DNA of 64,000 bases from Anas platyrhynchos (GCF_047663525.1 NC_092616.1:3323501-3387500); one strand, 5' to 3'; positions 10,798 through 19,807 are shown, counted from the stretch's first letter. The notes: a model not told the origin generated them from the sequence alone. Made by a program: numbers and translations.

Positions 10798-10940
10798 TCA
10801 GGCTGGAGGCTCTCCAGCTTGGCTGCTACTCTCCACTCCTCTTCTGCGGCAGGGATCTGAACCTTCCTCCACCTCCTCACGACCTCCTTGCTCCTGGGCT
10901 GGGCTGGGGGATGGGGAATCCAATCATGTTGCCTGGTGAC
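10798..10940 (-). CDS. CCDC81-like: CCDC81-like exon I, left arm
   Basis: Mirror of 17173-17315 with the same translation and splice sites in the lines compared. Confidence 0.72.
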
Positions 10941-11250
10941 CTGATGCAAGGAGAAGACGCTCTCATCAGACAGGACTGGACACACGGCTGCTGTTTCCCA
11001 GAGGACCCCTTGAAAGGACCCTGCAGCAGGACCTGGGAAGCAGGCGACTCGGCACTGCCGGCCCACGTCTGGCTGCTGCTTTGATCCCTCGCTTTCTGCT
11101 GACAGCCTCTCCCTCACAGGGAGGAGCAGGCAAAGCCCTGCCCTGCGCCCTGGTGCCCGTCCTGCTCCCACCACCCTGGGACCTGCCCCCCTCGGAGCCC
11201 TGGCGGGGAGGATCGCTGCTCTTCTCAGCGGTGTTGGTCACGGCCAGTAC

Positions 11251-11388
11251 CTGAGGTGTCTCTCGGTCCTCCCCCTGAGACCAGGCTCCCCAAGCAGCCA
11301 TTTCTGCCCGGGCTTGCTGTATTCGCTTTTGGTACAAGGGCCATGAGCTCTTTGTTTGGTCCCACTGCGAGGACAGGTTCCAGACCTC
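11251..11388 (-). CDS. CCDC81-like: CCDC81-like exon H, left arm
   Basis: Mirror of 16725-16862. Reads QQARAEMAAWGAW where the right arm reads QQAQAETAAWGAW, so at least two amino-acid changes separate the arms. The frame is open. Confidence 0.75.
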
Positions 11389-11716
11389 CTGGAGGAAAAC
11401 AAACAAAAAACACAACGGCAGACAGGATTGGTCTCAGCTGTTGGAGCAAAGACCTCTGCCATCAAAGACCCAGAAAGCCCTCATTCCTTTTCCATTGCCC
11501 CTGGTCCAAATGAAGCGGCTCATGGCAACACGGGAGGCAGCAAGAGGCAGGGAAGGTGTGCGGGACACCACCTTCCATCTCCCGAGGAAGAGAAGAAGGA
11601 GGTAACAAGTGTGAAAATGAACGCATCCCAAGGGTCCGGCTTGGGATCGCTCCACACAAAGAGGCTTTAGTACAGTCCCAAACCGCGTGGTCATTGCAGC
11701 AAGGCAGAGCAGGTAC

Positions 11717-11852
11717 CTGCACCAATCTCCGAGAGGCTTTGGGAGTAGGGAGCGCAGTGCTGGTAGACTTGGCTGACTTGGCTTGAGGAGCTGCTTCCTG
11801 CCTGTCTGTCTTCTTTGTCCTGGGGGAGCTGCCTGGACACGGGGGGAGCACA
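11717..11852 (-). CDS. CCDC81-like: CCDC81-like exon G, left arm
   Basis: 136 nt; the same exon with the extra three codons (KSAKSTST versus KSTST). The splice sites match the right arm. An in-frame indel rather than a frameshift hints at coding constraint at some time. Confidence 0.7.
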
Positions 11853-12310
11853 CTGCAAACAGACACCGGGAGGCTGCATGAGCCCAGGGGAATTCGGTCT
11901 CCAGTCCGCGCTCGCAAGCTGCGTCAGCCTCTGCAGCAGACGGCAGTTCCGCAGCGAATGGGTGTTGGACTGGCCGTGTTCGCTTCAGCAGACACGGAGA
12001 GAGCCAACCGCGAAGCAGTGGCACCAGCTGCCTTCAGGAAGGCTCGCGATGCCCGTATCCAGGCCCTCTGTGGTGGCAGAAGGAGAGGAGCAGTGTCTTG
12101 TGCAAGGACAGGATCCTAGAGACACCAATACGGCCCAGCCGGGCTTATGGGTGGAAAGCAGATTATCGCTGGGGAGCCAGCAACATCGGAGAACGCCATC
12201 AGGCAAGGAAGGCAGGCATGCCACCTCCCTCCCTCGGCACTCTCTTGTGCCTCCCATGAAGTCTGGGATATCGTTTGGAAAGAAACGTTTCCATCTGGTA
12301 TCACAGCTCC

Positions 12311-12619
12311 TTAGGCTGGAAGAAGCTGCGGGGGAGCTGGAAGAAACCGCAGGGGACGTTTGCTCCCACAGACAAAAAGATGGACTCTTGCAATGTGGGG
12401 GGGCTCCTGAAGGGACAGGAGCTTCTGCAACACGGCTCTGCATCCAGCTCCCCCAAGGATCAGGGCCCTGGTGGAAAATGAAGCTGGCGTGCCAGTCTCA
12501 GGCAAACGTGCTGCACGCTTGCCATGCGTGGAGAGAGCGGCCTCCTCCGGGACGGGTGTCAGGAGCCTTTCTGAGTCCCTGCGCCTGGTGGGTCCAAAGG
12601 GGACATCTCTCCTGTGTGG
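12311..12619 (-). CDS. CCDC81-like: CCDC81-like exon F, left arm (3' end not resolved)
   Basis: Starts at 12619 directly after the acceptor GAGCCACTTGCAG, in phase 0. It encodes PHRRDVPFGPTRRRDSERLL, then PVPEEAALSTHGKRAARLPE, and stays open to a stop near 12311. The donor was not identified: the next exon needs phase 2, and no strong GT fits. Its first base is also the first base of the palindrome arm. Confidence 0.5.
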   Translation of the reverse strand, partial: PHRRDVPFGPTRRRDSERLLTPVPEEAALSTHGKRAARLPETGTPASFSTRALILGGAGCRAVLQKLLSLQEPPHIARVHLFVCGSKRPLRFLPAPPQLLPA

Positions 12620-12659
12620 CTGCAAGTGGCTCCTTCCTCCTTTCCCCCAAGGGTCTCAC

Positions 12660-12742
12660 CTGGTGGAAGGCTTCTTCTCCAGATCTTGCTGCCTCGTGCC
12701 TGGCTCCCAGCTTCTCACCGTGGGGCGGGAAAGCTTCCGCCT
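12660..12742 (-). CDS. CCDC81-like: CCDC81-like middle exon (12.7 kb)
   Basis: 83 nt after an acceptor GCTGCTGCAG, ending at the donor CACCAG|GTGAGA. Phase 1 in, phase 0 out, encoding EAEAFPPHGEKLGARHEAAR and more. It is in the spacer only. Confidence 0.65.
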
Positions 12743-12884
12743 CTGCAGCAGCTTGCCAGGATGGCACAATGAAACTAGGAAAGGAGGAAGCTCTTCAGAG
12801 CAGCCGCATGGGCACTGCCTTTTAAGCTGGTTGCAGTCAGCCAGCATGGGGCAGGGACCACCCCCAGACAGCACGGACCCTTAC

Positions 12885-12973
12885 CTCCTCTGATCCTGCA
12901 CTCTCCTGCAGCTTGCTGCTGCGAGGTGAACCGCACTTTGGCCTCTGGCCTTGTCCTCACAGTCAGATGAAAC
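12885..12973 (-). CDS. CCDC81-like: CCDC81-like middle exon (12.9 kb)
   Basis: 89 nt after the acceptor CATTTGTTTGCCAG, ending at the donor GAGGAG|GTAAGG. Phase 2 in, phase 1 out, encoding FHLTVRTRPEAKVRFTSQQQ and more. The phase agrees with both neighbours. Confidence 0.65.
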
Positions 12974-13382
12974 CTGGCAAACAAATGACACGGGCTTGAA
13001 GAAGGCTGGCCTCCTACCCGTTGCTGCTTGCTGGCAGTAATCCTCCTGGTGTTGCACGGGACATGGCATCCCTCTTCCGTCACGTTCACGCATGGGGTTT
13101 GTTGTCAAGCTTCCTGCAACACCAGAAAAGGTAGCCTAAATTCCCCTCCACATGCAGGCAGTTCTCTCCGAGGGGAATCGCGGCAGCACGGGCACAAGAA
13201 GCACAACCGCAGTGCCCCTCCTCGCCAGGTGAAGACACTCGTAGCCGAAAGTCAGCATGAGTTAACCAGGACCCAGTCTCTTCAGGATTTAGCCCCGACT
13301 GGATGCTGAGCGTGGAGACCCGACCGCGCACGTTCCAAAGGAGGAGGTGGGAAGCCAAGGGCTGCGGAGGAAATGCACTCAC

Positions 13383-13453
13383 CTTGGGAACATCTGGATC
13401 GCACGAGCGGTGGTCTCTCCACTCAAGGCAGTCGGGTGTGCCGGCCACATTCT
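13383..13453 (-). CDS. CCDC81-like: CCDC81-like exon after HU domain 2
   Basis: 71 nt after the acceptor GTGTCTCTTTGCAG, ending at the donor CCCAAG|GTGAGTG. Phase 0 in, phase 2 out, encoding RMWPAHPTALSGETTARAI. No partner is present on the + strand copy. Confidence 0.7.
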
Positions 13454-13837
13454 CTGCAAAGAGACACAGACCTGCTGGAGGGTTTCTGAGGCACTTTTCT
13501 CAGGGCTCTCATTGACAGGAAGCAGACCTGTCTCCCAAGCCAAAAGAAAGCCTTCTCTCCAAAACCCTCCTCCAAAGCCTCTTCCATCCACCTTTGCTCT
13601 GCTCTGGAGGAGCATGGCAGAATATTGAGGCTGTACAGTAACGCTGCCAGCCTTTTGCAGCGGCCAGCATCCAGACGCTCAGAAGAGCTAATGGAGAAAG
13701 CAGCTAATGGGGCAGGCGTGGGGAAAGGCATCTGACTGGCCTGCCGTGTCCAGGCTGGCCAACAGCGGTCGGATTGATCACCCTTCCACAGGATTCCCAA
13801 AGAAATTGAAGTAGCCCTCAAAACATCACCAGCTTAC

Positions 13838-14036
13838 ACTGTGGAGCATTGCAACGAGGTCTGCAGCGCTCTCCAGACGTTTAACACAGTCTGGATAAAA
13901 CTTCATGCACAGGAAACCATCTTCACAGGTCAAAACACCGATGTCCCTGAATGCAAAGGGGACGTGCTCCTTGTTCTTCAGGAGGCAACAGTACAAGAGG
14001 ACGGTCTCTTGCACACACTCCTGCACCACGTAGAGC
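13838..14036 (-). CDS. CCDC81-like: CCDC81-like exon C/D, HU domain 2 (- copy)
   Basis: Encodes LYVVQECVQETVLLYCC, then VPFAFRDIGVLTCEDGFLC and MKFYPDCVKRLESA on the - strand. It ends at the donor CACAGT|GTAAGC in phase 0. It matches the second HU domain of CCDC81 (family pattern: V.GCV.ETL, F.F..IGVL, .MKFY.DF). The 5' part of the exon is missing beyond 14036. Confidence 0.88.
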
Positions 14037-14457
14037 AAAGGTCCCGAGCATCTCCTCAGGTCATCAAAACTCCACCTGAGGCACACAAACTTGGGTCCTG
14101 CTGGGCTCGGGACAGTGTGGCAGCCAGGACTCCTGGCTCCTGATGCTAGGGCTGTCCTCAGCCCCAGGGCTCCTCTGGGCTCAGCCTCCTCGTGATGGGG
14201 ACAATCCAGGGCCAGGTTTCCCTGGGATCTGGTGCCTCTTTGGGATCTGGCTCTGGGAGGAAAGACGTCTGGTGTCCCAGAGACTGGTGTGGCCTGCAGC
14301 TCCACAGGCCTCTCAGGAATGTCCCAGGAATGCCCGCATGGTGTTTTTCTGGGGGGCTCGCGTATGCCTGCATGTGTTCTCGCCTGGGTGAGGTGCTTGC
14401 CAAGAGGTGGTGAGCTGGCTGGCCTGGAGCCTGACCTGTCTTTTCCTTGCTTTCCAG

Positions 14458-14519
14458 AGACTGAGGCTATCTGGGATGCTGTATCCGAGCAAATTCTGGA
14501 AGCGCTGAAGCGGGATAAG
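14458..14519 (+). CDS. CCDC81-like: CCDC81-like exon A (start of HU domain 1)
   Basis: 62 nt after the acceptor CCTTGCTTTCCAG, ending at the donor AAG|GTGGGC. It starts with two bases of a split codon and ends in phase 0. It encodes EAIWDAVSEQILEALKRDK, matching the first helix of the CCDC81 HU domain (family pattern: an IW..VSE segment, then a long helix). Confidence 0.85.
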
Positions 14520-15002
14520 GTGGGCTGGTGTCCTGGGCCCTGCAGAGCAATCCCTACCCGAGCACTGAGACTGCCCAGGGTGCCTGGAGCAGCTTGCTGG
14601 CCAGCTGGGAGAGAAACCAAGGCCAGATCTGCTCTGCTTCTCAGGGGTTTGGCACACCCTAGGGCTTCACTCTTCCCTGCGGCCTGAGTGGAGAGGGCGA
14701 GCAGAGAGATGGGGGAATATCCTGGGTCCGTGCCTAGGATAATCAGTCCCAGGCCTAAGCTGTGTGCTGGAAACCTCTGGGCTCTTCCCTAGCCAAGGGA
14801 TGGTGGCAAATCCTGGGAGGGGGGTGATGAAAGAAACGGAGGATGCGGCTCTTCTCCAAAGCTTTCCAAAGTGCCCCACCTTGCCCCATTGTCCCTCAGG
14901 AGCGGGCAGGGCACAGAGCAGTGTCCCCCTGCTCTGAGAGTCATCCCTTTTCCCATCTCTCAAGAACTCCCTCCTCAGCCTTTCTGTCTTCTCTGTGTGC
15001 AG

Positions 15003-15156
15003 GCTGTTCAGGTTGCGGGACTCGGGACCTTTGCTGTTCTCCAAGAGCAATTCCACGTCAAGCAAAAGCGGCTCTTGATTCACAAACCGTTCTTCCAGCT
15101 GGACATTGATGAGGGGTGGCTGGAGGACATGTACTGTCCCCCTGAGATCCTCCCTG
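15003..15156 (+). CDS. CCDC81-like: CCDC81-like exon B (HU domain 1 beta arm)
   Basis: 154 nt between the acceptor CTCTGTGTGCAG and the donor CCTG|GTGAGA, phase 0 to phase 1. It encodes AVQVAGLGTFAVLQEQ, then KRLLIHKPFFQLD. In human CCDC81 the equivalent stretch is the G-x-GTF strand and the I-x-RPVF strand. It is intact. Confidence 0.88.
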
Positions 15157-15402
15157 GTGAGAAGGCAGCAGCCCCCCTCTTCCTGCCCCATGTCCGGAAG
15201 GATTTGTTCTCCCTGCTCTTTGGAAAGGCCTGGGAGAGGCAGAGGATTGTCTCCAACGGTCAGGGTGGAGCTTGAGTTCCCCCAGAAGACCCCGTGGCCC
15301 CGGAGCTGTTTCTCTTAGCGACCCTTCCTCTAGGACCTTGTTCGGAATGCTGCAAGCAACTTGGGCTTGCTGTGGCACTGAGGATGTTGCTTCTCCTTGC
15401 AG

Positions 15403-15502
15403 ATGACGTCAAGGTCGAGCAGCTGAACTACCTGTAGCTAGCGCGAGCCACCTCCTTCCCACTGTACGTGGTGCAGGAGTGTGTGCAAGAGACCATCGTC
15501 TT
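15403..15502 (+). pseudogene. CCDC81-like: CCDC81-like exon C, + copy, with stop and fusion
   Basis: Starts after CTCCTTGCAG in phase 1, as required by exon B, and encodes DDVKVEQLNYL. A TAG follows where the right-arm fragment has CAG (Q). It continues LARATSFPLYVVQECVQET, then leaves homology with the - strand copy within a few bases and meets exon F at 15503. Confidence 0.85.
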
Positions 15503-15811
15503 CCACACAGGAGAGATGTCCCCTTTGGACCCACCAGGCGCAGGGACTCAGAAAGGCTCCTGACACCCGTCCCGGAGGAGGCCGCTCTCTCCACGCATGG
15601 CAAGCGTGCAGCACGTTTGCCTGAGACTGGCACGCCAGCTTCATTTTCCACCAGGGCCCTGATCCTTGGGGGAGCTGGATGCAGAGCCGTGTTGCAGAAG
15701 CTCTTGTCCCTTCAGGAGCCCCCCCACATTGCAAGAGTCCATCTTTTTGTCTGTGGGAGCAAACGTCCCCTGCGGTTTCTTCCAGCTCCCCCGCAGCTTC
15801 TTCCAGCCTAA
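15503..15811 (+). pseudogene. CCDC81-like: CCDC81-like exon F, right arm, joined to exon C
   Basis: The same sequence as 12311-12619, but without its intron and acceptor. Read from exon C it is in the wrong frame and stops at the TGA near 15560. The native frame (RRDVPFGPTRRRDSE) is still open. Confidence 0.65.
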
Positions 15812-16269
15812 GGAGCTGTGATACCAGATGGAAACGTTTCTTTCCAAACGATATCCCAGACTTCATGGGAGGCACAAGAGAGTGCCGAGGGAGGGAGGTG
15901 GCATGCCTGCCTTCCTTGCCTGATGGCGTTCTCCGATGTTGCTGGCTCCCCAGCGATAATCTGCTTTCCACCCATAAGCCCGGCTGGGCCGTATTGGTGT
16001 CTCTAGGATCCTGTCCTTGCACAAGACACTGCTCCTCTCCTTCTGCCACCACAGAGGGCCTGGATACGGGCATCGCGAGCCTTCCTGAAGGCAGCTGGTG
16101 CCACTGCTTCGCGGTTGGCTCTCTCCGTGTCTGCTGAAGCGAACACGGCCAGTCCAACACCCATTCGCTGCGGAACTGCCGTCTGCTGCAGAGGCTGACG
16201 CAGCTTGCGAGCGCGGACTGGAGACCGAATTCCCCTGGGCTCATGCAGCCTCCCGGTGTCTGTTTGCAG
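15812..16269 (+). other. Intervening region of the CCDC81-like gene, right arm
   Basis: No certain exon. The stretch after CTGCCACCACAG near 16054 has an open frame, but its end does not give the phase 2 required by the next exon. The mirror is 11853-12310. Confidence 0.4.
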
Positions 16270-16396
16270 TGTGCTCCCCCCGTGTCCAGGCAGCTCCCCC
16301 AGGACAAAGAAGACAGACAGGCAGGAAGCAGCTCCTCAAGCCAAGTCCACCAGCACTGCGCTCCCTACTCCCGAAGCCTCTCGGAGATTGGTGCAG
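16270..16396 (+). CDS. CCDC81-like: CCDC81-like exon G, right arm
   Basis: 127 nt after the acceptor GTCTGTTTGCAG, ending at the donor GCAG|GTACCT. Read in phase 2 it encodes VLPPCPGSSPRTKKTDRQEA and ends EASRRLVQ in phase 0, as the next exon needs. It is 9 bp (three codons, in frame) shorter than the left-arm copy. Confidence 0.7.
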
Positions 16397-16724
16397 GTAC
16401 CTGCTCTGCCTTGCTGCAATGACCACGCGGTTTGGGACTGTACTAAAGCCTCTTTGTGTGGAGCGATCCCAAGCCGGACCCTTGGGATGCGTTCATTTTC
16501 ACACTTGTTACCTCCTTCTTCTCTTCCTCGGGAGATGGAAGGTGGTGTCCCGCACACCTTCCCTGCCTCTTGCTGCCTCCCGTGTTGCCATGAGCCGCTT
16601 CATTTGGACCAGGGGCAATGGAAAAGGAATGAGGGCTTTCTGGGTCTTTGATGGCAGAGGTCTTTGGTCCAACAGCTGAGACCAATCCTGTCTGCCGTTG
16701 TGTTTTTTGTTTGTTTTCCTCCAG

Positions 16725-16862
16725 GAGGTCTGGAACCTGTCCTCGCAGTGGGACCAAACAAAGAGCTCATGGCCCTTGTACCAAAAGCGAATACAGCAAG
16801 CCCAGGCAGAAACGGCTGCTTGGGGAGCCTGGTCTCAGGGGGAGGACCGAGAGACACCTCAG
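16725..16862 (+). CDS. CCDC81-like: CCDC81-like exon H, right arm
   Basis: 138 nt (46 codons, phase 0 to 0) after the acceptor TTTTCCTCCAG, with the donor CCTCAG|GTACTG. It encodes EVWNLSSQWDQTKSSWPLYQ, then KRIQQAQAETAAWGAW. It is helix-rich, consistent with the CCDC81 coiled-coil tail. Confidence 0.75.
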
Positions 16863-17172
16863 GTACTGGCAGTGACCAACACCGCTGAGAAGAGCAGCGA
16901 TCCTCCCCGCCAGGGCTCCGAGGGGGGCAGGTCCCAGGGTGGTGGGAGCAGGACGGGCACCAGGGCGCAGGGCAGGGCTTTGCCTGCTCCTCCCTGTGAG
17001 GGAGAGGCTGTCAGCAGAAAGCGAGGGATCAAAGCAGCAGCCAGACGTGGGCCGGCAGTGCCGAGTCGCCTGCTTCCCAGGTCCTGCTGCAGGGTCCTTT
17101 CAAGGGGTCCTCTGGGAAACAGCAGCCGTGTGTCCAGTCCTGTCTGATGAGAGCGTCTTCTCCTTGCATCAG

Positions 17173-17315
17173 GTCACCAGGCAACATGATTGGATTCCCC
17201 ATCCCCCAGCCCAGCCCAGGAGCAAGGAGGTCGTGAGGAGGTGGAGGAAGGTTCAGATCCCTGCCGCAGAAGAGGAGTGGAGAGTAGCAGCCAAGCTGGA
17301 GAGCCTCCAGCCTGA
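17173..17315 (+). CDS. CCDC81-like: CCDC81-like exon I, right arm
   Basis: 143 nt after the acceptor CTCCTTGCATCAG, with the donor CCTGA|GTAAGTG. Phase 0 in, phase 2 out. It encodes VTRQHDWIPHPP, then KEVVRRWRKVQIPAAEEEW. The two leftover bases GA join the C of the next exon to make D. Confidence 0.72.
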
Positions 17316-17599
17316 GTAAGTGTGTGCCGGCTGCGTTCACGTGCTGGGGCACTCGAGTAGCTGCTGAGCGATGTCAGGAGATGTCCAGCAGCCCGGTCCC
17401 TGAGTCCTGGGCTTGCCTATGACACCCTTGGCTTTCTCCTAAAGCGGGCATGACCTTGGTTACCGCCAAGGCCTAAAAGTCATCACAGGGCGGAAGGGTG
17501 GGTGCACGTGGCACCGCGTGGGTGCAGGGTCTGGATGAGGGGAGAGGCAGAAGGGGTGTCTGGCAGAGGCTGAGGGATCCCTTTGTCCTGGTGTTGCAG

Positions 17600-17722
17600 C
17601 CACCTTTCCCCACGAGCACTGCAAGTTTTGAAAAGGTCGGAGCCACATCGCAGTCAACAAAGGGTGTTCAGAAGTGCTGCGGAGGAAAAGCGGCTGCGGC
17701 AAGAGCAGCAGCGGCTCCCCTG
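17600..17722 (+). CDS. CCDC81-like: CCDC81-like exon J, right arm
   Basis: 123 nt after the acceptor TCCTGGTGTTGCAG, with the donor CCCTG|GTAAGTAT. It encodes HLSPRALQVLKRSEPHRSQQ, then RVFRSAAEEKRLRQEQQ, a charged helix fitting a coiled-coil tail. Confidence 0.72.
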
Positions 17723-18005
17723 GTAAGTATCTCCAGAAAGGGATGGTGCTTCCCGCTGCTGCAAGGCCCGTCCTTCCCGTGGGGGCAGCACTGGGACAGA
17801 GAGGGCATTCCGGGGCCCTCCGCTCCCCCTGCCTCAGCCCCAGGCTGATGAGCTTGGGCACTAGGCATCTGTCGCAGCTGACGGCAACCTTGAAGCTTCA
17901 TGGGAAGCAGACCCCTACGTGCACGGCCCGAGCTAAGCCTGCAGTACTTCTCTGCGTTCAGCCTGTACACAACCTGATCATCCTCTTTTCTTTCTGACTC
18001 CCTAG

Positions 18006-18124
18006 CGCTAGATGCTGGTACCGCAACGGAGGGGAAGGTGCTGGGAATGCTGAAGGCAGCAGCGGAGCTCTGAGCAAAGGGGCTGGGAAGCTCTCCCGCT
18101 TTCCACCCCTGAATGGAAAATAAA
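18006..18124 (+). CDS. CCDC81-like: CCDC81-like terminal exon with AATAAA, right arm
   Basis: After the acceptor CTGACTCCCTAG the phase-2 frame reads ARCWYRNGGEGAG and ends at a TAA (18121-18123) overlapping AATAAA (18119-18124). A different frame (LDAGTATEGKVLG) stops at a TGA near 18072 and would leave a more normal 3' UTR, so the exact reading is uncertain. The mirror terminal exon is 9990-10107 on the - strand. Confidence 0.45.
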
Positions 18125-18144
18125 GAGCACAGCCAGACTGCTTG
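18125..18144 (+). terminator. Likely poly(A) cleavage zone of the + CCDC81-like copy
   Basis: Lies 1-20 bases after AATAAA, before the minisatellite begins. The left-arm equivalent is about 9969-9988 on the - strand. Confidence 0.4.
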
Positions 18145-19500
18145 TGTCGCTTCATCCGCCGTAGCAAAGCACTGCCCTGATTCACACCACCATCTCCATT
18201 AGGCACACGGGCACATCCCAAGGATGCCCAGGCTTCTCCGTGCAGCACACAGGCATCTCCCTGGAGCACCCAGCAATCTCCCCAGACCACCAGTCTTGCT
18301 AGCAGGACCTCGGCACAAGTCCTCTGATCAAGCCGTCTTTTCCAAGGAGCGTTCTGGCAACTCCCTGGAGAAGCCAAACATGTTCCTGGGGAAAGTAAAA
18401 GTCTCCCCTGGGAATACAAGCATCTTCCTGAAGCACCCTCCATGGCACCCAAGTATCTCCCCAGGGAATATAGGCACCTCTTGAAATCAGAAATACTTCC
18501 TGCAGGACACGTGAGCATTGAGCTGGAGTAGACAAGCATCTCCCCAGGACACCTAAGCACTACCTTTTCCCTCTCAGGCATCTTCCAAGGGCATTCCAGC
18601 ACCTCACGGGAGATCCCAACTCTAGGTGGGTTCACCTGAACAATTTCCGCTGTGAACCCATCTCCTGCTGATGCTCTAAGACATCGCCCAAAGGCATACA
18701 AGCATTTCTTGGAGGAACCCAGGAACCTCTATAGAGAACCCAAGCACCTCCTTGGAAGAATGAAACACCTCCCTGGGGAACAGTAGAATAACCCCATGGG
18801 TGCCCAAGCACCTGCATAGGTCACCCCAGAAGATCTTTCAAGAACCAAGGAATTCCCTCCATTGATGAAGCACCTCTATGAAGAAATCCTATCCTGCCCC
18901 GGGTCAGAGAAACCTCCCTGGGTAAATCACGCAACGTCCTGGAGGAGCAAAGGATCTTCTTGGGTGTACAAGCATTTTCCCATGGTAGGCAAGCACCTCC
19001 CTGGGGACAACCAGCACCTGCCTCTGGGTCACTCATCCCCTTCCCTGTGGAACACGAGCATCTTGTCGGGACAACCAAGAACCTCCCTAAAGCACTGAAC
19101 AACACACTTAGTGCAGTCCAGCAACTCCCTGGAGCACACAACCTGCTCTCTGCTGGACCCAGGCAACTCCGGAGGTTCCAAGTGACCCCAGCGGAATCAA
19201 GCACTTTCCTAGAGAGCCCAAGGATATTCGCAGGGCACACAAGCACCTCCCTGGGGCACATAAGCATATCCCTGGGGCAGAAGAAAAGCCTCCCTGGAGC
19301 ACACAAACCTCTGCCCTCCTAACAAAAGTTTCTGCCCCTGCCATACAACTCCTGCAGCACAGAAGCACCTCCCTGGAACACCCAAGCACCTCACTGGAGC
19401 ACCCAAGAATCTCCCCACTGCACTCCTACATCTGAGTGGAGAACCCGAGCATCTCCTCGGGTCATCAAAACACCACCTGGGGCACACAAACTTGCTGTCA
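18145..19500 (+). repeat. Degenerate minisatellite, right-arm copy
   Basis: Mirror of 8600-9960, read as AAGCACCTCCCTGG on the + strand. Fragments of its outer edge (GAGCATCTCCTCGGGTCATC) also occur in the spacer at 14045-14095, marking a rearrangement breakpoint. Confidence 0.85.
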
Positions 19501-19540
19501 CCCCTTGGATTTTTCAGAAGTGATAAACTTTTCCTCTCTC

Positions 19541-19608
19541 TCCAGAAATGACTCTCAGTCTTTCCCATGACAGACCTGTCATGGGACAGACCGAGAGTCA
19601 TTTCTGGA
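19541..19608. repeat. 68-bp near-perfect hairpin (right arm)
   Basis: TCCAGAAATGACTCTC at one end pairs with GAGAGTCATTTCTGGA at the other. The inner halves CCCATGACAG and TGTCATGGG also pair, leaving almost no loop (centre about 19574). The left arm has a 44-bp shortened version at 8528-8571 with about 13-bp stems. It lies between the minisatellite and the exon C fragment. Confidence 0.85.
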
Positions 19609-19611
19609 GCT

Positions 19612-19807
19612 TGAAGAGCTCAAGTTCCCCCAGAAGACCCCGTGGCCCTGGAGCTGTTTCTCTTAGCGACCCTTCCTCTAGGCCCTTGTTCGGAATGCTG
19701 CAAGCAACTTGGGCTTGCTGTGGCACTGAGGATGTTGCTTCTCCTTGCAGATGACGTCAAGGTCGAGTCGCTGAACTACCTGCAGCTAGCGCGAGCCACC
19801 TCCTTCC
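19612..19807 (+). pseudogene. CCDC81-like: CCDC81-like intron B / exon C fragment (right arm)
   Basis: Direct repeat of 15274-15459 and mirror of the left fragment. Exon C starts at 19751 after CTCCTTGCAG and reads DDVKVESLNYLQLARATSF without a stop. It is cut at 19807 by the solo LTR and the minisatellite beyond. It is the most intact of the three starts of this exon in the window but has no promoter, upstream exons or downstream exons. Confidence 0.8.

Larger units (their letters stand above)
1..12619 (+). repeat. Left arm of large inverted repeat (palindrome)
   Basis: Reverse complement of 15503-28196. Paired positions sum to about 28197 at the outer edge, 28216 near 6 kb, 28136 at the solo LTR, 28113 near 11 kb and 28122 at the inner edge. 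The drift comes from small indels, mainly minisatellite copy-number changes. Lines I compared differ by about zero to two bases per 60. Base 1 already pairs with 28196, so the arm may continue to the left of the window. Everything in this arm has a partner in the other. Confidence 0.97.
9990..14036 (-). pseudogene. CCDC81-like: CCDC81-like gene, - strand copy lacking its 5' exons
   Basis: Exon chain on the - strand: exon C remainder 14036-13838, then 13453-13383, 12973-12885, 12742-12660, exon F from 12619, a gap I could not resolve, then 11852-11717, 11388-11251, 10940-10798, 10513-10391 and 10107-9990. Splice phases agree at every junction except across the unresolved gap. The second HU domain (VPFAFRDIGVL, GFLCMKFYPDC) is intact. 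Exons A, B and the start of C are missing, and upstream of 14036 the sequence is minisatellite-like. CCDC81 is a HU/IHF-type protein of centrosomes and cilia. It is probably not expressed as a full protein. Confidence 0.75.
12620..15502. other. Palindrome spacer with head-to-head CCDC81-like exons
   Basis: The 2.88-kb unpaired centre. On the - strand it carries exons at 13838-14036, 13383-13453, 12885-12973 and 12660-12742. On the + strand it carries exons at 14458-14519, 15003-15156 and 15403-15502. A short inverted match lies inside it: 14001-14036 pairs with about 15465-15501, because both are the same part of exon C. Positions 14045-14095 resemble the edge of the minisatellite at 8600-8680 and 19440-19500. 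Confidence 0.85.
14458..18124 (+). pseudogene. CCDC81-like: CCDC81-like gene, + strand copy broken in exon C
   Basis: Exons A (14458-14519), B (15003-15156) and the first part of C (15403-15502) encode most of the first HU domain and its linker. Exon C has an internal TAG and then joins exon F directly at 15503, out of frame. The 3' exons in the right arm (16270-16396, 16725-16862, 17173-17315, 17600-17722, 18006-18123) stay open and in phase, followed by AATAAA at 18119-18124. The exons between C and F, which the - strand copy has, are deleted. Exons upstream of A were not found. Confidence 0.75.

Noticed and set aside
16054..16210. Additional CCDC81-like exon after CTGCCACCACAG
   Set aside because: The open frame has no donor giving the phase needed by exon G, so it was not listed as an exon.
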